NCBI RefSeq assembly: GCF_938045625.1
Contig: NZ_CALIAV010000023.1
Coordinates: 37,754 to 101,753 of the forward strand
Direction: 5' to 3'
Source: an uncultured Campylobacter sp.
GTDB taxonomy: Bacteria; Campylobacterota; Campylobacteria; Campylobacterales; Campylobacteraceae
DNA length: 64,000 bases
A model generated the notes under the pieces. That model saw only the letters and a list, made by a program, of their open reading frames with translations, was not told the DNA's origin and did no database searches. Made by a program: the position numbers and the translations under genes. Shown here piece after piece: positions 10,329 through 17,123 of the stretch (the stretch's first letter is position 1; every line of letters starts with the position of its first letter).

Positions 10329-10955
10329 TTATTCTAGCTCTTTTGCACCGACTTTTGATTTTTTACTTAGGCGTTTTACGTAAAAAATATAAAGCGCAGT
10401 GAGTAGGCCGACGGCGGCGAGTAGGGCGACCACAATGTGGCTAAACGCGCTCTTGTCGTAGTTTTTGCCTAGATACCAGCCCACGGCTAGCAGTACGGCG
10501 ACCCAGATACCCGCACCAAGAGTCGTGTAGAGACTAAATTTAAAAAGATTCATCTTAGCAAGGCCCGCCGGCAGGCTGATGTACTGGCGGATTCCCGGTA
10601 TCAAACGGCAGTTAAAGGTCGAAATCTCGCCGTGCCTTTTGAAAAACGCCTCGAATTTTCGCATTTTTACCTTCGTTATGCCGACGTATTTGCCGTATTT
10701 TAGCACGAGTTCGCGCCCGAAAAAGTAGCATAGATAGTAGTTAAACACGGCTCCTGCAAGGCTGCCAGCCGTACCCGCACACCACGCTAGAACTAGGCTC
10801 ATCTGTCCCTGATGCGCTAGATATCCCGCCGGGATCATCGCCACTTCGCTTGGAAATGGGAAAAACGAACTCTCTAAAAACATCATCAAAAATATGCCCG
10901 CATATCCCCACTCGCCGACGGTTTGGACGATAAAATTTATAAAATCGCCTAGCAT
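10329..10955 (-). CDS. DedA-family membrane protein
   Basis: 208 residues with the DedA (SNARE-associated/VTT) signature: [20 protein letters not shown] near the N-terminus and [23 protein letters not shown] in the middle, plus hydrophobic helices and a C-terminal helix. DedA proteins sit in the inner membrane and in several bacteria recycle undecaprenyl phosphate or other lipid carriers; members also affect proton-motive force and drug sensitivity. The start ATG at 10955 has AAGGAG 6 bases upstream. It is monocistronic: convergent with the gene at 9420 and separated from metQ by 375 bases. Confidence 0.9.
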   Translation of the reverse strand: MLGDFINFIVQTVGEWGYAGIFLMMFLESSFFPFPSEVAMIPAGYLAHQGQMSLVLAWCAGTAGSLAGAVFNYYLCYFFGRELVLKYGKYVGITKVKMRKFEAFFKRHGEISTFNCRLIPGIRQYISLPAGLAKMNLFKFSLYTTLGAGIWVAVLLAVGWYLGKNYDKSAFSHIVVALLAAVGLLTALYIFYVKRLSKKSKVGAKELE

Positions 10956-11330
10956 TTTTCTCCTTAAATTTAAAATTATGATTTTAGCAAACTACGGTAA
11001 ATTTTAGCTTTATACGGGCGTCATTTGGGGCTAGGGTCGTCTGCGGCGGTTAAATTTGACGGCACTACGGGCGAGTTTTAAATTTGATTGCAAGATAAAT
11101 TTGCGAGATAAAGATTTGGGTTTTACCCACACCTTTATAAAGTTTTGTGGGGCATTGCCGAGTTTAAAAAAAGGCGTGTCGCGGTCAAATTTGTGCCTTA
11201 AATTTAACCGCGTCAGTTTGAGAGTCAAATTTGACGTTTGAAGTCAAAATTTGACTCAAATTTTATCGGCCGACTTTAAAATCGGCCAAAAAAGCTTCCG
11301 TCCCTGCGTCAAAGCGCAAGCGGCGCGTAA
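10956..11330. other. Intergenic region rich in AAATTTGA words
   Basis: 375 bases between dedA and the last metQ gene. Next to dedA are its ribosome binding site and an AT-rich promoter zone. From about 11030 the sequence is a patchwork of AAATTTGA and TCAAATTT words, including GTCAAATTTGACG at 11225-11236 and TCAAAATTTGACT nearby. Short open frames exist on both strands but are low-complexity Lys/Phe/Asn strings; I see no gene. Confidence 0.5.
11268..11287 (-). terminator. Hairpin downstream of the third metQ
   Basis: GGCCGA (11268-11273) pairs with TCGGCC (11282-11287), 44 bases past the metQ stop at 11331. There is no strong U-tract on the minus strand, so termination is a guess; it is the only compact hairpin after the operon. 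Confidence 0.4.
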
Positions 11331-12110
11331 TCAAAATACCGGCAGTATCGCTCCGTTGTATCTTTTTAGAATAAACTCTTTCGTCTCGGGGCTGGTTGCG
11401 GCTTTAACGAGAGCTTTGATTTTTGGGCTATTTTCGTTGCCGGCTTTGACTGCGATGATGTTGGCGTACGGGCTTTCGGTACCTTCGATAGCTAGCGCGT
11501 CTTTTTTAGGATTCATGCCGATATCAAGGACGAAATTCGTGCTTATAGCGGCAAGATCGACTTCATCTAGCGTGCGAGGTATCTGCGCGCCCTCAAGCTC
11601 GACGAAATTTAGGCGCTTTGGATTTTTCACGATGTCTTTTGGCGTGGCTAGCTTAGCGCTTTTATCAAGCTCGATGAGGCCGGCTTTTTGCAGTATGTTT
11701 AGCGCTCTGTTGCCGTTAGTCGGATCGTAGGCGATCGCGACTTTAGCGCCGTCTTTTAGCTCGCTTAGGTTTTTTATCTTTTTAGAGTAAAAGCCCAGCG
11801 GCTCGAGATGTATCGCCGCGGCAGTTATCAAGGTCGTGCCTTTTGTTTCATTGTGATTTTTTAGATACGGCCAGTGCTGAAAGAAATTCGCGTCCAAATC
11901 ACCGTCTTGCGTCGCTAAATTTGGAATCGAATAGTCGTTTATCTCTTTGATGACTAGATCGTAGCCCTCTTTTGCTAGGACAGGTTTGATAAACTCCATG
12001 ATTTCTGCGTGAGGTACAGGCGAGACGGCTACTACGATAGTGTGATCTTTGTCTGCTGCGTAGAGGTTAAAGGCTAGCGCCAAACTTGCTAAAATTTTAA
12101 AAACTTTCAT
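11331..12110 (-). CDS. MetQ/NlpA-family substrate-binding protein, third tandem copy
   Basis: 259 residues of the NlpA family that binds methionine (or another amino acid) for a MetNI ABC importer. Family motifs: VAVSPVPHAEIMEFIKPVL, GDLDANFFQHWPYL, ALVKAATSPETKEFILKRY. The N-terminus MKVFKILASLALAFNLYAADKD is a cleavable signal peptide without a lipobox Cys, so the protein looks soluble and periplasmic rather than a lipoprotein. It is the most divergent of the three copies and last in the metN-metI-metQ series. C. jejuni has the same arrangement (Cj0770c-Cj0774c, from memory). Ligand may differ between copies. Confidence 0.88.
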   Translation of the reverse strand: MKVFKILASLALAFNLYAADKDHTIVVAVSPVPHAEIMEFIKPVLAKEGYDLVIKEINDYSIPNLATQDGDLDANFFQHWPYLKNHNETKGTTLITAAAIHLEPLGFYSKKIKNLSELKDGAKVAIAYDPTNGNRALNILQKAGLIELDKSAKLATPKDIVKNPKRLNFVELEGAQIPRTLDEVDLAAISTNFVLDIGMNPKKDALAIEGTESPYANIIAVKAGNENSPKIKALVKAATSPETKEFILKRYNGAILPVF

Positions 12111-12133
12111 TATATTTTCCTTTTTTCTTTTGA

Positions 12134-12172
12134 AAAACGGCGCTAAAAAGGTAAAAGCTTTTACGCCGTTTT
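12134..12172 (-). terminator. Conserved hairpin between metQ copies 2 and 3
   Basis: AAAACGGCG (12134-12142) pairs with CGCCGTTTT (12164-12172), with an internal TAAAAGCTTTTA palindrome. The 39-base unit is identical to the one at 13097-13135. It lies just upstream of the third metQ, so it could partly terminate or process the polycistronic message and set copy-to-copy expression. Confidence 0.6.
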
Positions 12173-12302
12173 ATTTTTTGGAGATTTTTCTCGACTATTT
12201 TTCTTTTTTGCCAAATTTGAGTCATAAAATTTAGGCAAAAAACGCCTGTTGTGATTTTAAAAACTAAATTTTACGATGGCAAATCGGTTAAATTTGACGC
12301 GA

Positions 12303-13076
12303 TCAGAAGCTCGGTATCACCGCGCCTTGGTAGCGCTTTACGATAAAGTCTTTAACCTCGGGAGTTAGTATGGCTTTATCTAGAGCCTTGATTTTCGGGT
12401 TATTTTCGTTACCGGCCTTGGTCGCTACGTAGTTGGTGTACGGACTATCCTTATCCTCGAGGATCAGCGCGTCTTTAGTCGGTTGGAGGCCGACGTCTAG
12501 GGCGTAGTTTACGTTGATAAAGGCTAGCGCGACGTCATCGAGAGAGCGTGGCGTCTGTGCGGACTCCATCTCTTTAAATTTGAGATTTTTCGGATTTTCT
12601 ATGATATCTAGCGGCGACTTGTATTCGCCCTCTTTAGCCTTTACGATGCCGGCTTTTTCGAGCAAATTTATCGAACGCGTCGAGTCTGCGGCGTTGTTTG
12701 AGATAGCGATGATATCGCCGTCTTTTAGCTCGTCTAGGCTTTTTATCTTTTTAGAATACGCGCCCATAGGCTCGACGTGTACGCCCACGGTCGGCACGAT
12801 GTGAGTGCCTTTGTCTTTGTTAAACGACTTCATATACGGCAGGCCTTGGAAGTAGTTGGCGTCGAGTTCGCCGTTTTCGACGGCTATGTTTGGGATCACG
12901 TAGTCGTTAAAGATTTTGACGTCGAGCTTGTAGCCCTCTTTTTCTAAGATCGGCTTTACGACCTCTTCTAAAATCTCGGCGTGAGGTACTGGAGATGCGC
13001 CTACGGTGATGGTTTTGTCGCTAGCATACAGGCCGCTAGCTAAAAGCGCGCCCAGAAGTATTTTTGAAAATTGCAT
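12303..13076 (-). CDS. MetQ/NlpA-family substrate-binding protein, second tandem copy
   Basis: 257 residues from ATG 13076; an ATG 6 bases earlier (13082) would leave no space after the ribosome binding site AAGGA, so I prefer the inner one. The signal peptide ends GALLASGLYASDK, again without a lipobox Cys. Family motifs: VGASPVPHAEILEEVVKPIL, GELDANYFQGLPYMKSF, ALDKAILTPEVKDFIVKRY. It is closer to the first copy than to the third, especially at the C-terminus (KRYQGAVIPSF against EKYKGAIIPTF). It should deliver methionine or a related amino acid to MetNI. Confidence 0.88.
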   Translation of the reverse strand: MQFSKILLGALLASGLYASDKTITVGASPVPHAEILEEVVKPILEKEGYKLDVKIFNDYVIPNIAVENGELDANYFQGLPYMKSFNKDKGTHIVPTVGVHVEPMGAYSKKIKSLDELKDGDIIAISNNAADSTRSINLLEKAGIVKAKEGEYKSPLDIIENPKNLKFKEMESAQTPRSLDDVALAFINVNYALDVGLQPTKDALILEDKDSPYTNYVATKAGNENNPKIKALDKAILTPEVKDFIVKRYQGAVIPSF

Positions 13077-13096
13077 TATCATTCCTTTTTTTGATA

Positions 13097-13135
13097 AAAA
13101 CGGCGCTAAAAAGGTAAAAGCTTTTACGCCGTTTT
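13097..13135 (-). terminator. Conserved hairpin between metQ copies 1 and 2
   Basis: AAAACGGCG (13097-13105) pairs with CGCCGTTTT (13127-13135). Same 39-base unit as at 12134-12172, showing that the metQ duplication included the upstream hairpin or that the hairpin is kept by selection. Confidence 0.6.
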
Positions 13136-13227
13136 GTTTTAAGAGCGGTCTCTAAACTAAATTTGGATTCGTCGTTTCGTTAAATTTGCCCGCGCCGCTA
13201 AATTTGAGCGGGCGGGGCTAAATTTGA

Positions 13228-14001
13228 TTAAAACGTCGGGATTATCGCGCCTTTATATTTTTCCTCAATAAATTTCTTTACCTCCGGGCTCGTGACTGCT
13301 TTGTCTAGAGCTTTGATTTTCGGGCTATTTTCGTTGCCGACTTTGACCACGACGTAGTTGGTGTACGGGCTATCTTTGCTCTCAAGCACGAGTGCGTCTT
13401 TGGTCGGGTTTAGGTTGGCGTTTAGAGCGTAGTTCGTGTTGATAACGGCGATGGCGACGTCATCTAGCGTACGAGGAACTTGAGCTGTCTCGATCTCTTC
13501 AAATTTTAGCTTTTTTGGGTTTTCCGTGATATCAAGCGGTGTTTTTAGGGGGTTGTCGTTTAGCTTGATAAGACCTGCGCTAGCTAGCACGTCAAGCGCG
13601 CGGCTCTCGTTTGTCGGGTCGTTTGGTATCGCTACGGTGCTGCCGTCTTTTAGCTCTTTGATATTTTTTATCTTTTTAGAGTAAACGCCCATAGGCTCGA
13701 GGTGAACGCCCACGGTTTTAACTAGATGAGTGCCTTTGTTTTTGTTAAATTCCTCAAGATACGGCAGGTGCTGGAAGTAGTTAGCGTCTAGATCGCCGTC
13801 TTCGGTGGCCAAATTTGGAGTAGAGTAGTCGTTAAATTCTTTGATCTCAAGAGTAAAGCCGTCTTTTGCAAGGATGGGTTTTACGACTTCTAAAATTTCA
13901 GCATGCGGAACCGGCGTAGCGCCTACGACGATTTTCTCGGCTGCATTTGCGGCGATTGTTAGGCTTAGAGCGACTAGAGAGTATTTAAGTAGATTTTTCA
14001 T
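13228..14001 (-). CDS. metQ: Methionine-binding protein MetQ, first tandem copy
   Basis: 257 residues, first of three tandem NlpA-family binding proteins downstream of metI. Signal peptide MKNLLKYSLVALSLTIAANAAEK with Ala-Xaa-Ala type cleavage and no lipobox Cys; canonical MetQ of Gram-negatives is a lipoprotein, so anchoring is different here or absent. Motifs: VGATPVPHAEILEVVKPIL, GDLDANYFQHLPYLEEF, RTLDDVAIAVINTNYAL. Ribosome binding site AAAAGGAT stands 6 bases before the ATG. It appears to have its own promoter and a leader (see 14058-14216), which would allow binding protein in excess over MetNI. Confidence 0.9.
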   Translation of the reverse strand: MKNLLKYSLVALSLTIAANAAEKIVVGATPVPHAEILEVVKPILAKDGFTLEIKEFNDYSTPNLATEDGDLDANYFQHLPYLEEFNKNKGTHLVKTVGVHLEPMGVYSKKIKNIKELKDGSTVAIPNDPTNESRALDVLASAGLIKLNDNPLKTPLDITENPKKLKFEEIETAQVPRTLDDVAIAVINTNYALNANLNPTKDALVLESKDSPYTNYVVVKVGNENSPKIKALDKAVTSPEVKKFIEEKYKGAIIPTF

Positions 14002-14057
14002 TTTATATCCTTTTTAAAATTTGGCTAGCATTTAAAAAAGGATATGAGCGGAGGCTT

Positions 14058-14106
14058 AAATTTCTTTTTAAATGCTTAGCAAGACTAAGCGCTTAAAAAG
14101 AAATTT
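14058..14106 (-). promoter_or_regulatory. Strong hairpin in the metI-metQ spacer, possible attenuator
   Basis: Two 22-base arms (14058-14079 and 14085-14106) are complementary at 20 positions around a 5-base loop, CAAGA on the plus strand. It is the strongest hairpin in the metNIQ region. On the metQ message it begins 11 bases after the stop of a small upstream reading frame and is not followed by a U-tract, so it fits a leader/attenuation or mRNA-stability element better than a simple terminator. Confidence 0.55.
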
Positions 14107-14117
14107 TGCGCTTAGCG

Positions 14118-14177
14118 TTAGTCTTTCGACGACTTAAGTTGAGTGAAGCGACGCATTTCGCACATATCTGATTTCAT
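14118..14177 (-). CDS. Putative 19-residue leader peptide upstream of metQ
   Basis: A small frame reads MKSDMCEMRRFTQLKSSKD then TAA. It has a good ribosome binding site, AAAGGAT, about 6 bases upstream, and three of its first eight codons are Met with one Cys. It is followed directly by the strong hairpin at 14058-14106 and then metQ. That order (promoter, short sulfur-amino-acid-rich peptide, hairpin, methionine transport gene) is what a translational attenuator would look like. Its existence as a peptide is an inference; no family is known to me. Confidence 0.4.
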   Translation of the reverse strand: MKSDMCEMRRFTQLKSSKD

Positions 14178-14210
14178 TTTCTATCCTTTCTTTGTAAAAT
14201 TAATTTCGGG

Positions 14211-14216
14211 ATTTTA
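14211..14216 (-). promoter_or_regulatory. Possible -10 box of the metQ leader transcript
   Basis: On the minus strand a T-rich run precedes TGCATAAAAT (14211-14220), with TAAAAT at 14216-14211. The transcript would start near 14203, 26 bases before the leader ATG. T-rich upstream sequence plus a TG-extended -10 is typical of Campylobacter sigma-70 promoters. Confidence 0.4.
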
Positions 14217-14257
14217 TGCAAAAAAAGTTTAAAAGAAAATAAAATCAGACGGAAAAA

Positions 14258-14932
14258 TCATTTCTTTGTGATCTTATAAATAAAATTTCCTAATGATTGG
14301 AAAATTTGAACCATTATGATTAAAATCACGACGGTATAAAGCATGATATCGGGACGAAATCTCTGATAGCCGTAGTTTATCGCAACAGATCCCAGCCCGC
14401 CGCCGCCGACCGCGCCCGCCATCGCCGAAAAGCCGATGATAACGATAAGCGTGAGCGTGATGGAGGCTACGATACCCGGCAATGCCTCTACAAACATCAC
14501 CTTAAAAATGATCTGAAAATTTGAGCTACCAAAGCTTCTGGCGGCCTCGATGATGCCTTTATCGACCTCTTTTAGCGCGCTCTCTATAAGCCTAGCGATA
14601 AACGGCGCCGCACCGATAGTAAGCGGAACGATAGCCGCAGTAGTGCCGATACTGGTACCTACGATCAGACGCGTGAGCGGGAAAAGCACGATGATGAGGA
14701 TGATAAATGGAAAGCTTCTTAGCGTATTTACCGTGATGTCAAGCGCGATAAATAGCGGTCTATTTGGCTTTAGACCGTCCTTTGCCGAAAGGACTAGCAA
14801 GATAGCGGGCACTAGGCCTATCAAAAACGCTAAAAGCGTCGAAACCACGCTCATATAGAGCGTCTCGCCGATGGCTGGGAGCAAAATGCGCTCGAAAACG
14901 TCGGAAAATTTAGAAAAATCTATGCCAAACAT
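14258..14932 (-). CDS. metI: Methionine ABC transporter permease
   Basis: MetI forms the inner-membrane channel of the MetNIQ methionine importer. The product from ATG 14932 ([19 protein letters not shown]) has 224 residues, about five membrane helices, and the coupling region EAARSFGSSNFQIIFKVMFVEALP typical of MetI (EAA loop). I chose 14932 because it overlaps the metN stop as TGATG and has GGGAGG 7 bases upstream; a start at 14947 would add five residues. It is translationally coupled to metN. Confidence 0.94.
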   Translation of the reverse strand: MFGIDFSKFSDVFERILLPAIGETLYMSVVSTLLAFLIGLVPAILLVLSAKDGLKPNRPLFIALDITVNTLRSFPFIILIIVLFPLTRLIVGTSIGTTAAIVPLTIGAAPFIARLIESALKEVDKGIIEAARSFGSSNFQIIFKVMFVEALPGIVASITLTLIVIIGFSAMAGAVGGGGLGSVAINYGYQRFRPDIMLYTVVILIIMVQIFQSLGNFIYKITKK

Positions 14933-15888
14933 CACGCCACCTCCCATAATACGCCGCTTTGCTTGATATACTCGGTCACGCGTGCCTCGTCTTTTGGATC
15001 GACGTTGATGACGAGCGAGCCTAGTACGTTTTCGTTTAGTTTTTCAAGCTTGCCCCAAACGATGTTAAAGTCGATATTTAGCGTGCGCGCCATGTGCGTG
15101 ATGACGCTGTTTTGCGCGACTTCTTTTGGGAAAAAAAGTCTTATATTTACGCCCTCGCTCGGCAAAATTTCATCCTCGCCGAGGAATTCCTTCATCTTTT
15201 CGTCCGGTTTTAAAAATAGCTCCTCGATCGTACCGCTACCGATTATCTTGCCGCTTTCTAGTAGCACTGCGCGGCGCGCGATACTTTTTACGACCTCCAT
15301 CTCGTGCGTGACCAAAACGACGCTGATGTTTAGCGTTTGATTGATCTGTTTTAAAAGCTCGAGTATCGAATTTGTCGTGTTTGGATCAAGCGCAGAGGTC
15401 GCCTCGTCGGAGAGTAAAATTTTTGGACTTAGCGCAAGAGCGCGGGCGATAGCGACGCGTTGCTTTTGGCCGCCGCTTAGCTCGCTGGGATAACTTGCGG
15501 CTTTGTTTGCAAGGCCTACTAGCTCTAGTAGCTCGCTCACTCTTTTTTTGATTTCGCCGTCTGAGTAACCCCAAAATTTAAGCGGAGTCGCTACGTTTTC
15601 AAACGCCGTTTTTCTAGCCATCAGCGCAAAGTGCTGAAATATCATCCCCACGTCGCGCCTAAGCTCTCTTAGCTCCCTATCTTTTAGCGCCGAGATTTCT
15701 TTGTCAAATACCTTCAGGCTGCCGCTTTGATAGTCCTCTAGGCCGTTTATGCAGCGAAGCAGGGTGGATTTACCCGCGCCGCTGTGACCTACGATGGCGA
15801 AAATTTCGCCTTTTTCTACGTTAAGGCTGACGTCATCTATGATCTGCGTCGCCCCGTAAAATTTCTTTAAATTTTCTATTTTTATCAC
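14932..15888 (-). CDS. metN: Methionine ABC transporter ATP-binding protein
   Basis: 318 residues. Walker [11 protein letters not shown]-loop FQHFALM, signature [15 protein letters not shown], Walker [13 protein letters not shown] and switch VTHEM are all present. The C-terminal NIL/ACT-like domain (about residues 245-318, [25 protein letters not shown]) is the methionine-sensing part that causes trans-inhibition in MetNI. It starts 31 bases after the ddh stop with AAGGAAAA before the ATG, so ddh, metN and metI probably share a transcript. Confidence 0.96.
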   Translation of the reverse strand: MIKIENLKKFYGATQIIDDVSLNVEKGEIFAIVGHSGAGKSTLLRCINGLEDYQSGSLKVFDKEISALKDRELRELRRDVGMIFQHFALMARKTAFENVATPLKFWGYSDGEIKKRVSELLELVGLANKAASYPSELSGGQKQRVAIARALALSPKILLSDEATSALDPNTTNSILELLKQINQTLNISVVLVTHEMEVVKSIARRAVLLESGKIIGSGTIEELFLKPDEKMKEFLGEDEILPSEGVNIRLFFPKEVAQNSVITHMARTLNIDFNIVWGKLEKLNENVLGSLVINVDPKDEARVTEYIKQSGVLWEVA

Positions 15889-15919
15889 TAATTTTCCTTG
15901 TTTTTAAAACCGCATAAAT

Positions 15920-16906
15920 TTATAAAATTTCGCGCCTTAGCTCATCGGCGCTCTTTGGCGAAAGAAGCGCAGGGGCGATGTCAAATACGCTAAACGCACC
16001 GCTTTCGCCCTTTTTTACTAGGCGGTACGCCGCGCGGGCGTAGGCTACGAGCACGCTTGCGGTAAATTCGGGATTTGAATCAAGCTTTAGCGAAAACTCG
16101 ATCAAATGTTTATTTTCGCCGCGCTCGCCCGTCACCCCGCTTCGCAAAACGAATCCTCCGTGAGGGATGCCGCCGTGCTCCTTTTTAAGCGTTGCAAGAT
16201 CGATAAAATGCACGCTCGTGTCGTAGTCGGCGAAGTAGTTTGGCATCGTTTTTATCTCACGCTCGATGCGCGCTTTATCTACGCCGTCCTGCACCACTAC
16301 GTAGCACTCGCGCAGGTGCTTTTCGCGCGTTGAAAGCTTTGGATTTTCGCCCGCGCGAACTCGCTCCAAGGCGCTTTCTATCGGCACGGTGTATTGGCGT
16401 GCGTCCACGACGCCCTTGATCCTGCGGATGGCGTCTGAGTGACCTTGGCTCACGCCTTTACCCCAAAACGTATAACTGCTGCCGTTTTCTAGCACGCTCT
16501 CGCCAAATAGTCTGTTTAGCGAAAACAGACCCGGATCCCAGCCCACGGCGATGATGCCTACGTTTCCGCCTTTTTTAGCGGCGGCGTCTACTGCGGCGAA
16601 GTGCTCTGGGATTTTCGCGTGCGTATCGAAGCTATCGACGACATTAAAGCTCTGCGCAAACTCGGGCGTTTGCGTCGGAAGATCCGTTGCGCTACCGCCG
16701 CAAAGCACCAAAACGTCAAATTTGCCCTTGTGCGATAAAATTTCGTCCATGCTAAACACCGGCGCACCGTATGTTTTTACCTCGCTTGGATTTCTGCGGC
16801 TAAAAACTGCTGTTAATTCCAAATCCTTGCTATTTTGTGCGGCAAGCTCTACGCCGCGACCCAAATTTCCATATCCCAAAACTGCTATTTTTATCTTTTG
16901 ACTCAT
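15920..16906 (-). CDS. ddh: meso-Diaminopimelate D-dehydrogenase
   Basis: Ddh makes meso-diaminopimelate directly from tetrahydrodipicolinate, NH3 and NADPH, by-passing the acylated DapD/DapE route. The 328-residue product has the NADPH-binding VLGYGNLGRGVE, VFSRR for the 2'-phosphate, and substrate-site stretches CGGSATDLPTQTP, GWDPGLFSLNR, FWGKGVSQGHSDAIRRI and HGGFVLRSG, all characteristic. The enzyme is well known from Corynebacterium, Clostridium and Bacteroides and less expected in epsilonproteobacteria, so transfer is possible; codon use looks like its neighbours. It lies between a small membrane-protein gene and metN with gaps of about 30 bases. Confidence 0.93.
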   Translation of the reverse strand: MSQKIKIAVLGYGNLGRGVELAAQNSKDLELTAVFSRRNPSEVKTYGAPVFSMDEILSHKGKFDVLVLCGGSATDLPTQTPEFAQSFNVVDSFDTHAKIPEHFAAVDAAAKKGGNVGIIAVGWDPGLFSLNRLFGESVLENGSSYTFWGKGVSQGHSDAIRRIKGVVDARQYTVPIESALERVRAGENPKLSTREKHLRECYVVVQDGVDKARIEREIKTMPNYFADYDTSVHFIDLATLKKEHGGIPHGGFVLRSGVTGERGENKHLIEFSLKLDSNPEFTASVLVAYARAAYRLVKKGESGAFSVFDIAPALLSPKSADELRREIL

Positions 16907-16939
16907 TTTTATCCTTTAAATTTAACTAGCGACAAAGTT

Positions 16940-17083
16940 TCACTTCATCAGCAAATAATAAATCACGTATATCCAACTTAAAAATCCGTGAATTATTGCC
17001 CACAATATGCTTTTATTTGCTCCCCACGATAGCGCGACGGCTATGACCGTGCCTAACGTAAATCCACCGATACTACCTTTCAT
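16940..17083 (-). CDS. Small two-helix membrane protein (47 residues)
   Basis: ATG at 17083 opens a 47-residue frame ending with TGA at 16940. The ribosome binding site is AAGGAGAAAAA directly upstream. The peptide starts MKGSIGGFTLGTVIAVAL and has two hydrophobic segments (about residues 6-20 and 26-45) split by SWGANK, so it should be a small inner-membrane hairpin. It fills the space between valS and ddh with gaps of 40 and 33 bases, same strand, which supports it being a real gene. Function unknown; sizes and neighbours do not suggest a toxin partner. Confidence 0.72.
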   Translation of the reverse strand: MKGSIGGFTLGTVIAVALSWGANKSILWAIIHGFLSWIYVIYYLLMK

Positions 17084-17123
17084 TTTTTCTCCTTGATTTA
17101 AAATTTAGGCTCAAACGAGCGGA

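Noticed and set aside
11031..11241. Short open frames on both strands in the dedA-metQ gap
   Set aside because: Low-complexity Lys/Phe/Asn strings made by AAATTTGA words, no ribosome binding site, mirrored on both strands.
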